Virus record (IMG/VR): IMGVR_UViG_3300027770_000027
Coordinates: 124,001 to 188,000 of that record
Length of the DNA: 64,000 nt
Strand: one strand, 5' to 3'
Source: a virus
The notes beneath the pieces were generated by a model. That model was not told the DNA's origin. It was given only the letters and a program-made list of their open reading frames with translations, and did not search any database. How positions within the stretch are numbered: position 1 is the first letter of the stretch; every line of letters begins with the position of its first letter. The translations under genes and the position numbers were made by a program. Below are positions 52,002 through 59,221 of the stretch, one piece after another.

Positions 52002-52571
52002 ATGAAAACTTCGAAGAAATCTAGCAAAAAGAATCAAAAAGTGTATAGCAAAGCACAGAAAAGTGAAGTTGCACGAATTTTAAAGTCAAATCAGCAAGAA
52101 TGTGGGTGTGATGAATCTTATGTTCCATTTCTTAAAAGTTTTATCAAACATTTAGTAAGAGAAGCAGATGAAGCTCCAGCTGTAGAACCCCAGGACCCAC
52201 AAAGTTTTACACAAGATCAAAATCAAAAAGATTTTAAGGGATCTTTAGAGCCATCTACACAGCCAGACCAATTTGATACAGAAGGAACTGATCCAAATCT
52301 GGCTGCTGATGCTATTGCTTCTATTACAGAATGGTCGGGTAGATTGGAGGAGTTTGCAAAATTCTTAAATAGTCCGGATAGCCAGTCTTTACATGCTACA
52401 TTAGCAGCTCAGGATCGTCCGGGTTCTTTGTTAAGAGGAGTTACTCGTAAAGCATCTGATAGTATTACACGTATTGCAGGAGAAGTAGAAAAACTTAAAG
52501 AGGTTCTTAATCAATTTATTATTATGGCTCCTAAAAAACAAAGAGATACAGATCAACTTAAAATGGCTTAA
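52002..52571 (+). CDS. Hypothetical protein, possibly DNA-binding or inner-virion
   Basis: 189 residues on the plus strand, unrecognised. The N-terminal 30 residues are Lys/Ser/Gln-rich (KTSKKSSKKNQKVYSKAQK), followed by QQECGCDESYVPFLKSFIKH, an acidic, Pro/Gln-rich linker (PAVEPQDPQSFTQDQNQ), and a helical C-terminus (ASDSITRIAGEVEKLKEVLN). It starts 18 bases from divergent queC, and its last 4 bases overlap the convergent primase gene. Two-domain charge layout is seen in packaged internal proteins, but no function is claimed. Confidence 0.6.
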   Translation: MKTSKKSSKKNQKVYSKAQKSEVARILKSNQQECGCDESYVPFLKSFIKHLVREADEAPAVEPQDPQSFTQDQNQKDFKGSLEPSTQPDQFDTEGTDPNLAADAIASITEWSGRLEEFAKFLNSPDSQSLHATLAAQDRPGSLLRGVTRKASDSITRIAGEVEKLKEVLNQFIIMAPKKQRDTDQLKMA

Positions 52572-53533
52572 ACTTCATACAGAGAATCTAAAATTAAACT
52601 GTAAGGTATTTCGTCTATTCCTTCTTTTACTGCCCATTCATTGAAATCTTTGAATGGACTATTAGAAGGCCAGCGGAATACCTTTTGTTTTGCTGTTAAT
52701 AGCTCAAAAATCTTCTGCTTGGCAGCATCATCTTTGCGTGGATTGTCTAATATCCATATTTTTTCATGTAAAGGAAACTCTGATAACTGTTTTTGCTGTA
52801 ATGGTGTTAGATTTAGACCTGCCAAACTTACTCCATTTTGAACAAACATAGAATCTAGAGGACCTTCAAACAAGAAAATAGAATCCAATTCAATTTTTAC
52901 ACGCTCAATAGCATATACTGACTTATCATATCCCACTTTATTGAGATATCGAGGCTCAGAACCATCTAGAGAACGGGTTTGATACCAAACTATACGGTTA
53001 TTTCTATCTGTGTAAGGAATACATAGACGATTTTTGTGAAAAGAATCTGTTAAGCTAATATAATATGAAGAACTTTTATTTATAGCCGTATTTAATCTAC
53101 GATGCTCTATATAATCCAGTGCTTTCTGAAAATACTGATTAGTTCCATAATATATTTGTTGCTGTTTGTCATTAACATTGATGGAATCATATGGTAATAT
53201 GGGTTTTTCCTTAGAAGTTTGTTTACTTCCTTTATAATTCTCAGATACATCTATAGATATATCTCCGCTAAATGCTTCTGCTTCAATTTCTTCCCGAGAA
53301 AGACCTGACGACAATTCTATATAAGTCTGTGAATTCCATCCACGACCACAATTAAAACAATAAAAAGAGTTGGTTGAAGGATAATAGAATAATCTCTTTT
53401 TCTTCAACCAACTCTTTCCTTCTCTACAAATATTACAAGAAGCGTTGTAATTTCCGTCAAACTTTCGAAATACGGGTTCTCCCGAATGAGTATAAAACTT
53501 ACTCAACACATAATGTCCCGGGAGCTGCTTCAT
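52568..53533 (-). CDS. 61: DNA primase, gp61-like
   Basis: 321 residues; T4 gp61 has 342. The N-terminal zinc-binding domain has Cys33, Cys36, Cys59 and Cys62 (CNIC...CFNC) with a long basic loop (KKKRLFYYPSTNSFY). The TOPRIM part has IFLFEGPLDSMFVQNG and EKIWILDNPRKDDAAKQK, the E...DxD pattern for Mg-dependent RNA primer synthesis, plus FKDFNEWAVKEG. Paired with a helicase gp41 (not in the window), it forms the T4 primosome. A 16-bp perfect inverted repeat lies in the zinc-loop coding region (separate entry). Confidence 0.85.
   Translation of the reverse strand: MKQLPGHYVLSKFYTHSGEPVFRKFDGNYNASCNICREGKSWLKKKRLFYYPSTNSFYCFNCGRGWNSQTYIELSSGLSREEIEAEAFSGDISIDVSENYKGSKQTSKEKPILPYDSINVNDKQQQIYYGTNQYFQKALDYIEHRRLNTAINKSSSYYISLTDSFHKNRLCIPYTDRNNRIVWYQTRSLDGSEPRYLNKVGYDKSVYAIERVKIELDSIFLFEGPLDSMFVQNGVSLAGLNLTPLQQKQLSEFPLHEKIWILDNPRKDDAAKQKIFELLTAKQKVFRWPSNSPFKDFNEWAVKEGIDEIPYSLILDSLYEV
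53364..53417. repeat. 16-bp perfect inverted repeat inside the primase gene
   Basis: Left arm 53364-53379 and right arm 53402-53417 are exact reverse complements (aaagagttggttgaag) with a 22-base loop. It falls in the codons of the zinc-domain loop, so the mRNA would fold into a strong stem. It may act as a regulatory or recombination structure, or be chance within two similar codon strings. Confidence 0.8.
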
Positions 53534-53553
53534 ATAAGCAGTATATAGGAATT

Positions 53554-54633
53554 TTAACCTTTAATCACGCTCATAGATTTGAAAATATTACTGTATAAAT
53601 GTTTGAAATCTACACTATCTTCTAATCCCATCTTTGGGGTCATGCCTCCAAGTGATTGTCGATGCAAATTTGCCAATTCTGCCTGCTTAGCTCTGTCTAA
53701 ATCTGCCGCCTGGTCTTCCTCAGATCCCATATCTGCTAGTGTTCCTCCGTTATCTTGCTTGGGAATGGCTGTCCATCCATCATCTGTTCTTTTAATTAAA
53801 TCTTTTCTGCCCAATTCTCCGGCTATTCCTCTTAGATATGATTTAATAGTAGCATCAGAGTCAGCATACTGTCTGGGAATTAAATTTCTATCAATCTTAG
53901 AAACCAATTCATTGTTCTCTAGAGGACCTTCTGCTTCAATCAGATCTAATAGAGCTTGTTGAATGTCTGATAAATCTAATTCTGCTCCTTCTTTTCCAGT
54001 AAATCCCGCTTTATCCGGTGTTGCTGCTGGTTCCTCATTTTTTTGAGAAGGAGTTTCTTCTGGTTCTGGTTCGACTGGAACCTCTTCAGTTTCTCCAGGT
54101 GTTTCTTCGGGAGAAACCTCTGTTTCAGCTGGTGTGTTTTCAGCTTCTTCGGATCCAGATCCTTCTTCATCTTTAATATCTTCTGAAGAAGCTTGTGGTA
54201 GGGCGGCTCCTGCTGGGTTGTTTCCAGATTCATCTGGAGTTTGAGTAATTAAATTCAAGCCGTAAAGATAATTTCCAATAGTTTTCATCCATTTTTCAGC
54301 TGGGGAAGCAGACCAACCTGCTGTATGTTTGAGAAAATCAAAAATAGCAGCCTGCATCTTTGCATTATCAGGATATGTTTTACCAGAACCATGTCCACTC
54401 TTAAGAAAAAGCTCTAAGGCCTTCCAAGCGTCCTGGCCATTATACTTTCCATCTCGAGCATTAGGCTTGCGTCGTTCACCAGAACGAGGATCTACATCAG
54501 TTTCAGTAAACTTATTTATCCAATCTGGTTTAGGCGCTCTGCTAACTGCGTCTAGAGCAGGAATTGTGATAGCGCCACGAGGAGCAGCCATTTCTTCTAA
54601 ATAATTTTCACAAAGATTTTCAAATAAACTCAT
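53554..54633 (-). CDS. Hypothetical acidic protein, possible internal virion protein
   Basis: 359 residues. The start MSLFENLCENYLEEM resembles the amphipathic N-termini of the gene products at 31858 and 34355. Residues ~140-215 are a low-complexity Glu/Pro/Thr linker (ETEEVPVEPEPEETPSQK). Residues ~215-285 resemble a winged-helix-like domain (DIQQALLDLIEAEGPLENNE, LKSY-like TIKSYLRGIAGELGRKDLIK, TDDGWTAIPK). The C-terminal 80 residues are helical (QAADLDRAKQAELANLHRQS). Function unknown; a virion-internal or DNA-binding protein would fit. Confidence 0.5.
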   Translation of the reverse strand: MSLFENLCENYLEEMAAPRGAITIPALDAVSRAPKPDWINKFTETDVDPRSGERRKPNARDGKYNGQDAWKALELFLKSGHGSGKTYPDNAKMQAAIFDFLKHTAGWSASPAEKWMKTIGNYLYGLNLITQTPDESGNNPAGAALPQASSEDIKDEEGSGSEEAENTPAETEVSPEETPGETEEVPVEPEPEETPSQKNEEPAATPDKAGFTGKEGAELDLSDIQQALLDLIEAEGPLENNELVSKIDRNLIPRQYADSDATIKSYLRGIAGELGRKDLIKRTDDGWTAIPKQDNGGTLADMGSEEDQAADLDRAKQAELANLHRQSLGGMTPKMGLEDSVDFKHLYSNIFKSMSVIKG

Positions 54634-54639
54634 ATATCT

Positions 54640-54647
54640 TATTTATG
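54640..54647 (-). promoter_or_regulatory. Late-type promoter box (CATAAATA) embedding upstream stop codon
   Basis: Seven of eight consensus bases, 7 bases before the ATG at 54633. The TAA at 54643-54645 is the stop codon of the kinase-like gene. Confidence 0.6.
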
Positions 54648-55281
54648 GTGTCCAAATGTCAGATATCAAACTTTGTTCTTCACCAAATTGTTTACCATTC
54701 TCCTGTACGTACATGGTTGTTAATGCAATTCGCTGTTCTCTGGTACCAAAAATTTCAATAAAAGCAGCTGAATCTCCTTTTGGAAAAATTCTTCCATCCC
54801 CTTGCAAATAAGACTGATTAAAAACTTTAAAAATGTTATCAATTTCTTCTCGGTACACAGGATCTGTATCTCTAATACCATCTGCAACAATTTCAACTGG
54901 AGAAGCTTTGGTTAGTGGTAGAAAAAAAAGTATATCATATAGTCTCAATGTTTCTCTCACGAGGATTCTAGAAGTATCTAAGAACTTTTCAGACACCAAG
55001 CCATTCAAATGAAGCCAAGAAGAGTATGCTAGATTGTCTAGTACACACCGATCAAAAATTACAAAATCATTTTTACTATACTGAGTGGCTTGTTCTGCTA
55101 AAAAATCTAAAATTTGTCTTTGTGATTCTTCAGAGCCTTCTTTGTTGAGAGGGATATTGTTTTCCTTAACAAGATCTCTGTAAGTCTTCTCTGGAGTTTT
55201 ATACATCGGCCATTTTGCTAGAAAATCTTGAATGTATGTAGATTTACCAACACATTGGGTTCCTATTACAGCTATTTTCAT
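54643..55281 (-). CDS. P-loop kinase-like protein (AAA_28 type)
   Basis: 212 residues. Walker A is GTQCVGKST (7-15), Walker B-like VIFDRCVLDNLAYSSWLH, and a thymidylate/NadR-kinase-like layout (LRLYDILFFLPLTKASPVE, then YREEIDNIFKVFNQSYL). Such proteins phosphorylate small nucleosides or nucleotides; the substrate is not readable. Its paralogue at 35361 shares the P-loop layout but little else. It starts 3 bases after the next gene upstream. Confidence 0.68.
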   Translation of the reverse strand: MKIAVIGTQCVGKSTYIQDFLAKWPMYKTPEKTYRDLVKENNIPLNKEGSEESQRQILDFLAEQATQYSKNDFVIFDRCVLDNLAYSSWLHLNGLVSEKFLDTSRILVRETLRLYDILFFLPLTKASPVEIVADGIRDTDPVYREEIDNIFKVFNQSYLQGDGRIFPKGDSAAFIEIFGTREQRIALTTMYVQENGKQFGEEQSLISDIWTP

Positions 55282-55284
55282 AAA

Positions 55285-55533
55285 TTAGTGTTTTAATAGT
55301 TCTGGAAAAAACTTTGTAAGTGTATTTTCATTCATAATTTCTTGTTTGTCAAGAAAAACATTGCATAAAGGTACATTGGGATGGGAACATCTTAGAGAAA
55401 CTGCCAAATTAATCATTTTTTCAATATCTTCACTATAAAGAGTATGATTTACACTAGGAATAGCACAAAAAAGTAGTGCTTCCAAAATTAATTGGACGTT
55501 TTCTTTAACTAATAACGGGTTGGTATTGGACAT
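55285..55533 (-). CDS. Small hypothetical protein
   Basis: 82 residues, unrecognised, all-helical in appearance (LLVKENVQLILEALLFCAIP, DIEKMINLAVSLRCSHPN). It is one of the few genes with a recognisable Shine-Dalgarno-like AAAGGA, just upstream of the ATG, suggesting ordinary leadered translation and perhaps an early-class gene. Confidence 0.55.
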   Translation of the reverse strand: MSNTNPLLVKENVQLILEALLFCAIPSVNHTLYSEDIEKMINLAVSLRCSHPNVPLCNVFLDKQEIMNENTLTKFFPELLKH

Positions 55534-55559
55534 ATGTCCTTTATACCCTTATTTTTAAA

Positions 55560-56294
55560 TTAGTCACCTGAAGTTACCATCATAGAGCCGGTACTATTAG
55601 TTGCTAGTATCTTTTTAATATTGTTATAGGTATCATCTGCGGCTTTTAATGCAGCTTCTAATTGAGAAGGATCTTGAGATAACTGTTCCATAGTATCTAA
55701 ATTGTCTGGAAGGGTCTCTAAAGTAGAATCTATAAAAGGATCTGCCGTTTGAACTTTATCCATTGGGGTGCTTAATGATTGAATACATACACCAATCATT
55801 AAAATTCTAGTTGCGGCATTCATTTTATGAATGACATCATCAATATTTACTTTTAGATTTGCATACTGTCCACCGTCTTTAATTCTTACAGCTGTTAAAA
55901 GAAGTTGTATGGCTTTTGCCGCCGTTTCAGGATTTCCTAATTGTTCATCTATTTTATCCAATTCTGTTAAACAGCGATTAATAACATCTTCTTTTGATTT
56001 TTCTCTTCTTATGCTATCTACATCTGTCAAGAAACACGCAGCTGCTAATTGTACTAATTGAATTCTGGCCAAAGCATCTTTTCCTGGTAGCACTGAAGTA
56101 TCCCCTTCTGGTGTTCCCGCTACAGGTGGTGTAGTGGCTGCGTCTGCTTGTGTTTCGGGTTCAGCTGGATTTAGTGCATCTTCCTCGTTTAATATTTTTT
56201 TAAGAAAATTGTCAAATTTTGAATATCTGTTTGAATTTTTACTCAAAGATATTTCTTCTTGTATTAAAGAAGTTAGAAATTTATTAGAAGCCAT
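55560..56294 (-). CDS. Hypothetical helical protein, possible virion component
   Basis: 244 residues, unrecognised. Begins with an amphipathic N-terminus (NKFLTSLIQEEISLSKNS, then SKFDNFLKKILNEEDA) followed by a Pro/Ala/Thr-rich linker (AATTPPVAGTPEGDTSVLPG) and a helical body (VQLAAACFLTDVDSIRREKS, AAKAIQLLLTAVRIK, DDVIHKMNAATRILMIG). The layout of an amphipathic head, flexible linker and helical body is shared with the gene at 53554. It has its own late box with predicted +1 at the A of the ATG. Confidence 0.5.
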   Translation of the reverse strand: MASNKFLTSLIQEEISLSKNSNRYSKFDNFLKKILNEEDALNPAEPETQADAATTPPVAGTPEGDTSVLPGKDALARIQLVQLAAACFLTDVDSIRREKSKEDVINRCLTELDKIDEQLGNPETAAKAIQLLLTAVRIKDGGQYANLKVNIDDVIHKMNAATRILMIGVCIQSLSTPMDKVQTADPFIDSTLETLPDNLDTMEQLSQDPSQLEAALKAADDTYNNIKKILATNSTGSMMVTSGD

Positions 56295-56299
56295 AATTC

Positions 56300-56307
56300 T
56301 ATTTATT
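56300..56307 (-). promoter_or_regulatory. Late-type promoter box (AATAAATA)
   Basis: Seven of eight consensus bases, 6 bases before the ATG at 56294; +1 is predicted exactly at the start codon. It overlaps the stop codon of the DUF1501 gene by two bases. Confidence 0.6.
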
Positions 56308-57670
56308 AAGCAATAACCTCTTTGACCACATTTCCGTATACATCTGTGAGCCTAAATGGTCTACCATTGTATTCATAAACAAGTTTGGTGTGATCAAATC
56401 CCATCAAAGCAAGCATGGTTGCATGGAGATCGTGAATATGAACAATATCTTTGACTGATTTACCTCCAGTTTCATCAGTCTCTCCGTAACGCTGCCCACC
56501 TTTAACTCCACCTCCGGCCATCCAAACACTAAAGGCTTTGCCGTTGTGATCTCTTCCTGGAGCGCCTACTCCACCACCTGCCTGGACTGTACGACCAAAT
56601 TCTCCACCCCAAACCACAAGAGTAGAATCCAGCATCCCTCTTTGCTTCAAGTCTGTAAGAAGAGCACCAAATGGCTGATCGTATCTTCCTGCAGTTCTTG
56701 TCATGGCGTTCTTAATATCCATGTGATGATCATAGCCACCTACATTCACCTGCACAAAACGAACTCCACGTTCAACCAAACGTCTTGCAAGCAACATCTT
56801 AGCCCCTTCCTCAGTTTCACCGTACAAAGCCTTTGCTTCTGCAGATTCTTTAGAGATATCAAAAGCATCAGTAGCTTCAGTTTGCATTTTAAATGCTGTT
56901 TCAAAAGCCTCGATGCGTGACTCAAGCTGGGCATCTCTTTGAAGTTTTGCGAGATGGTTTGAGTTCAGTGTATTTGCAAAATTAATCTGCCTTCTTTGTC
57001 TTTCAAGAGTAGAAAATTCGCTGCGAATGTTGGCTAAAATCTGTTCTGCTTTTATTCCTCTACGATATGATACGTTACAACCCTGATACATTCCTGGCAA
57101 GAAAGCACATTGTCTCCATTCTGAAGCTCCGTTTAAGGAAATAAATCCAGGCATGCTTTGATTCTCTGTACCCAGCCCATACACCATCCAAGATCCCATG
57201 CTAGGCTTGGAAAGCTGAGCAGATCCAGTTGCCATCATTTTTTGAGCAATATTATGATCTGGAATTTCTGTCTGCATGCTGTTAATGATAGCAATATCAT
57301 CAGCATGGCTTCCCAATTGAGACCAAACTTCTGAATAATGAATACCAGATTTTCCAAACTGTTTGAACTCAAAAGGAGAAGCTAGCAAATTGCCAAACTC
57401 ATGTTTTACTCCATCTCTCTTTTGAAGTTCTGGTTTGTAATCAAACGTGTCAACATGAGATGGTGCTCCAGTTGCAAACAAGTGAATGATAGATTTTGCT
57501 TTCACTGGCCAGTGAGGCTTTTTTGGAGCAGTTGGAGAAACTGCTTCAGCTGTCATTGGATTTAAACCATAAAGAGAAGCCAATGAAAGTCCTCCAAGTC
57601 CCCAACCAAAGTCGGTAAGGAATTCTCTACGTGTTTGTGGGTCGCTATTGTGATGTCCGCAGTCGCTCAT
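56306..57670 (-). CDS. DUF1501 protein with twin-arginine signal (copy 1)
   Basis: 454 residues. A Tat-type N-terminus is present: RR at 14-15 (QTRREFLTDFG) followed by a hydrophobic GWGLGGLSLASLYG stretch. DUF1501 (alkaline-phosphatase-like superfamily) landmarks are SIIHLFATGAPSHVDTFDYK, the metal-site-like GGYDHHMDIKNAMTR, LVVWGGEFGRTVQAG and APGRDHNGKAFSVWMAGGGV. The family is typical of Planctomycetes and Verrucomicrobia, where it is often exported and of unknown activity; I know of no role in phage. It follows the second copy by 6 bases and, by gene order and codon phase, sits fully within the phage genome. Sampled lines are around half GC, higher than neighbouring genes. Confidence 0.88.
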   Translation of the reverse strand: MSDCGHHNSDPQTRREFLTDFGWGLGGLSLASLYGLNPMTAEAVSPTAPKKPHWPVKAKSIIHLFATGAPSHVDTFDYKPELQKRDGVKHEFGNLLASPFEFKQFGKSGIHYSEVWSQLGSHADDIAIINSMQTEIPDHNIAQKMMATGSAQLSKPSMGSWMVYGLGTENQSMPGFISLNGASEWRQCAFLPGMYQGCNVSYRRGIKAEQILANIRSEFSTLERQRRQINFANTLNSNHLAKLQRDAQLESRIEAFETAFKMQTEATDAFDISKESAEAKALYGETEEGAKMLLARRLVERGVRFVQVNVGGYDHHMDIKNAMTRTAGRYDQPFGALLTDLKQRGMLDSTLVVWGGEFGRTVQAGGGVGAPGRDHNGKAFSVWMAGGGVKGGQRYGETDETGGKSVKDIVHIHDLHATMLALMGFDHTKLVYEYNGRPFRLTDVYGNVVKEVIA

Positions 57671-57676
57671 AAAATA

Positions 57677-58936
57677 TTAGGCTAAAAGTTCTTTTACTAC
57701 AGTCCCATTATACACTATTGCTACAGGACGTCCATCTGGAGTTTCTAGTTTAGAATCGGGATTAATTCCAATTTGATTATACATCGTAGCTGCAAGATTT
57801 TCTGGTGATAGAGCTGACTCTTCGACATCTCCGCCAGTAGCATCAGATGCTCCGTGAATATAACCTCTCTTAATACCTCCACCAGCTAGAGCTACTGAGA
57901 ATACTCTCGGCCAGTGATCTCTTCCGCCGTCTTTATTAATTTTAGGAGTACGACCAAATTCAGAACTTACCATAACAAGAGTAGAATCTAACATGCCACG
58001 TTGATCTAGATCTGTAATAAGAGCAGCATATGCTTGATCAAATGCAGGTAAGGTTTTGTTCATGTTTGCACCAATATTAGTATGCATGTCCCAACCACCA
58101 TAAGTGACAGATACAAAGCGTACTCCAGACTCTACCAACCGACGAGACATTAATAGTCTTTGACCTGCTTGATTAAGGCCATAAGCTTCTCTTAGGGCAT
58201 CTGATTCTTTAGTTAAATCAAAAGCTCCCTTCGCCTTTGGAGAAGAAATTAAATCATATGCTTGCTGATAGAAAGTATCCATTGCAGCAAGGTTGTCACT
58301 CTTTTCGAGATATCTAAAATGTTTATCTACGGTATCAAGAATACTACGTCTTTTATCAAATCGTTCTTCACTAACAGTTGATTGCAAATCTCTTACCTTA
58401 AATCCTGGAGCAGCTGGATCAGAGCCAAGACTAAAAGGACCGTAAGCGTTAGATAAATAACCAGTACCAGCGACTTCCCCATGAGCGTTAGGAACAGAAA
58501 CATAAGCTGGCAAACTATTACGACCACCTAATTGTTGAGCTGTTACTGAACCAAAAGAAGGATATGTCACAGCAGGAGATGGACGATAACCAGTAAACAT
58601 AGTGGATGTACCTCTTTCATGAGCTGCATCTCCGTGAGTCATGGAACGGACTACTGAAATTTTATCTGCAATTTTTGCTGTCTTTGCTAAATTTTCTGAA
58701 AAGTGGACTCCGGGAATTACTGTCTGCACAGATTTGAGAGGCCCTCTATACTCTGCAGGGGCTAAAGGTTTTGGATCCCACATTTCTTGCGCTGCAGCTC
58801 CACCGGGCAAATAAATGTGAATGACTGATTGAGCTTTTGGGGTGAGGGGCGACTCTGCTTGAAGTTTTAAGGCGTCTCCTAACGAAAGACCTAAACCTCC
58901 AAATAGACCAGTGTAAAGAAAATCACGTCTGTTCAT
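57677..58936 (-). CDS. DUF1501 protein with twin-arginine signal (copy 2)
   Basis: 419 residues. The start is MNRRDFLYTG with RR at 3-4 and a hydrophobic GLFGGLGLSLGDALKL stretch. Landmarks: SVIHIYLPGGAAAQEMWDPK, AYVSVPNAHGEVAGTGYL, VSVTYGGWDMHTNIGANM, LVMVSSEFGRTPKIN and GRDHWPRVFSVALAGGG. It is clearly homologous to, but well diverged from, copy 1 in the next gene. The two form an operon preceded by its own late-type box. GxxHxE-type metal residues (His of GRDHW, Glu of SSEFGR) are kept, so an active enzyme is plausible; the substrate is unknown. Confidence 0.88.
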   Translation of the reverse strand: MNRRDFLYTGLFGGLGLSLGDALKLQAESPLTPKAQSVIHIYLPGGAAAQEMWDPKPLAPAEYRGPLKSVQTVIPGVHFSENLAKTAKIADKISVVRSMTHGDAAHERGTSTMFTGYRPSPAVTYPSFGSVTAQQLGGRNSLPAYVSVPNAHGEVAGTGYLSNAYGPFSLGSDPAAPGFKVRDLQSTVSEERFDKRRSILDTVDKHFRYLEKSDNLAAMDTFYQQAYDLISSPKAKGAFDLTKESDALREAYGLNQAGQRLLMSRRLVESGVRFVSVTYGGWDMHTNIGANMNKTLPAFDQAYAALITDLDQRGMLDSTLVMVSSEFGRTPKINKDGGRDHWPRVFSVALAGGGIKRGYIHGASDATGGDVEESALSPENLAATMYNQIGINPDSKLETPDGRPVAIVYNGTVVKELLA

Positions 58937-58941
58937 ATATC

Positions 58942-58949
58942 TATTTAAT
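58942..58949 (-). promoter_or_regulatory. Late-type promoter box (ATTAAATA) embedding upstream stop codon
   Basis: Six of eight bases match, 6 bases before the DUF1501 ATG at 58936. The TAA at 58945-58947 is the stop codon of the small gene upstream. It indicates late expression of the DUF1501 pair. Confidence 0.5.
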
Positions 58950-59220
58950 CTAGATCTGGGTCCGTTGCCTTAATAAGATAGGAATGACCGTCTTTTCTCA
59001 TCATCGCAAAAATGTTTAAAATGGATTTAGAAAACCACAATTGTTTATCATCATCTATACAAGCTAGATATCTATCATAGATTAAATACAATATAGAAGC
59101 AACCCACATTGGATCCATGTCATGTGTCTGTATATCTTTAATGGCTGGTAACCACATTTGATTTTTTTCAGAATAAATTCTTACAATTTTTATAATTTCT
59201 TCTATTTCTTTATCTTCCAT
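58945..59220 (-). CDS. Small hypothetical protein
   Basis: 91 residues, unrecognised, all-helical (EIEEIIKIVRIYSEKNQ, WVASILYLIYDRYLACIDDD, FSKSILNIFAMMRKDG). An AAAGGA Shine-Dalgarno-like sequence lies about nine bases before the ATG, one of the few in the window. It starts one base after the glycosyltransferase stop, so the two are translationally linked. Confidence 0.55.
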   Translation of the reverse strand: MEDKEIEEIIKIVRIYSEKNQMWLPAIKDIQTHDMDPMWVASILYLIYDRYLACIDDDKQLWFSKSILNIFAMMRKDGHSYLIKATDPDLD

Positions 59221-59221
59221 G

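Noticed and set aside
56306-58936. Assembly chimera with host DNA.
   Set aside because: Gene spacing is phage-like (6-11 bases), both flanks are phage-like, and the late-type box with embedded stop codon at 58942-58949 links the pair to its neighbour.
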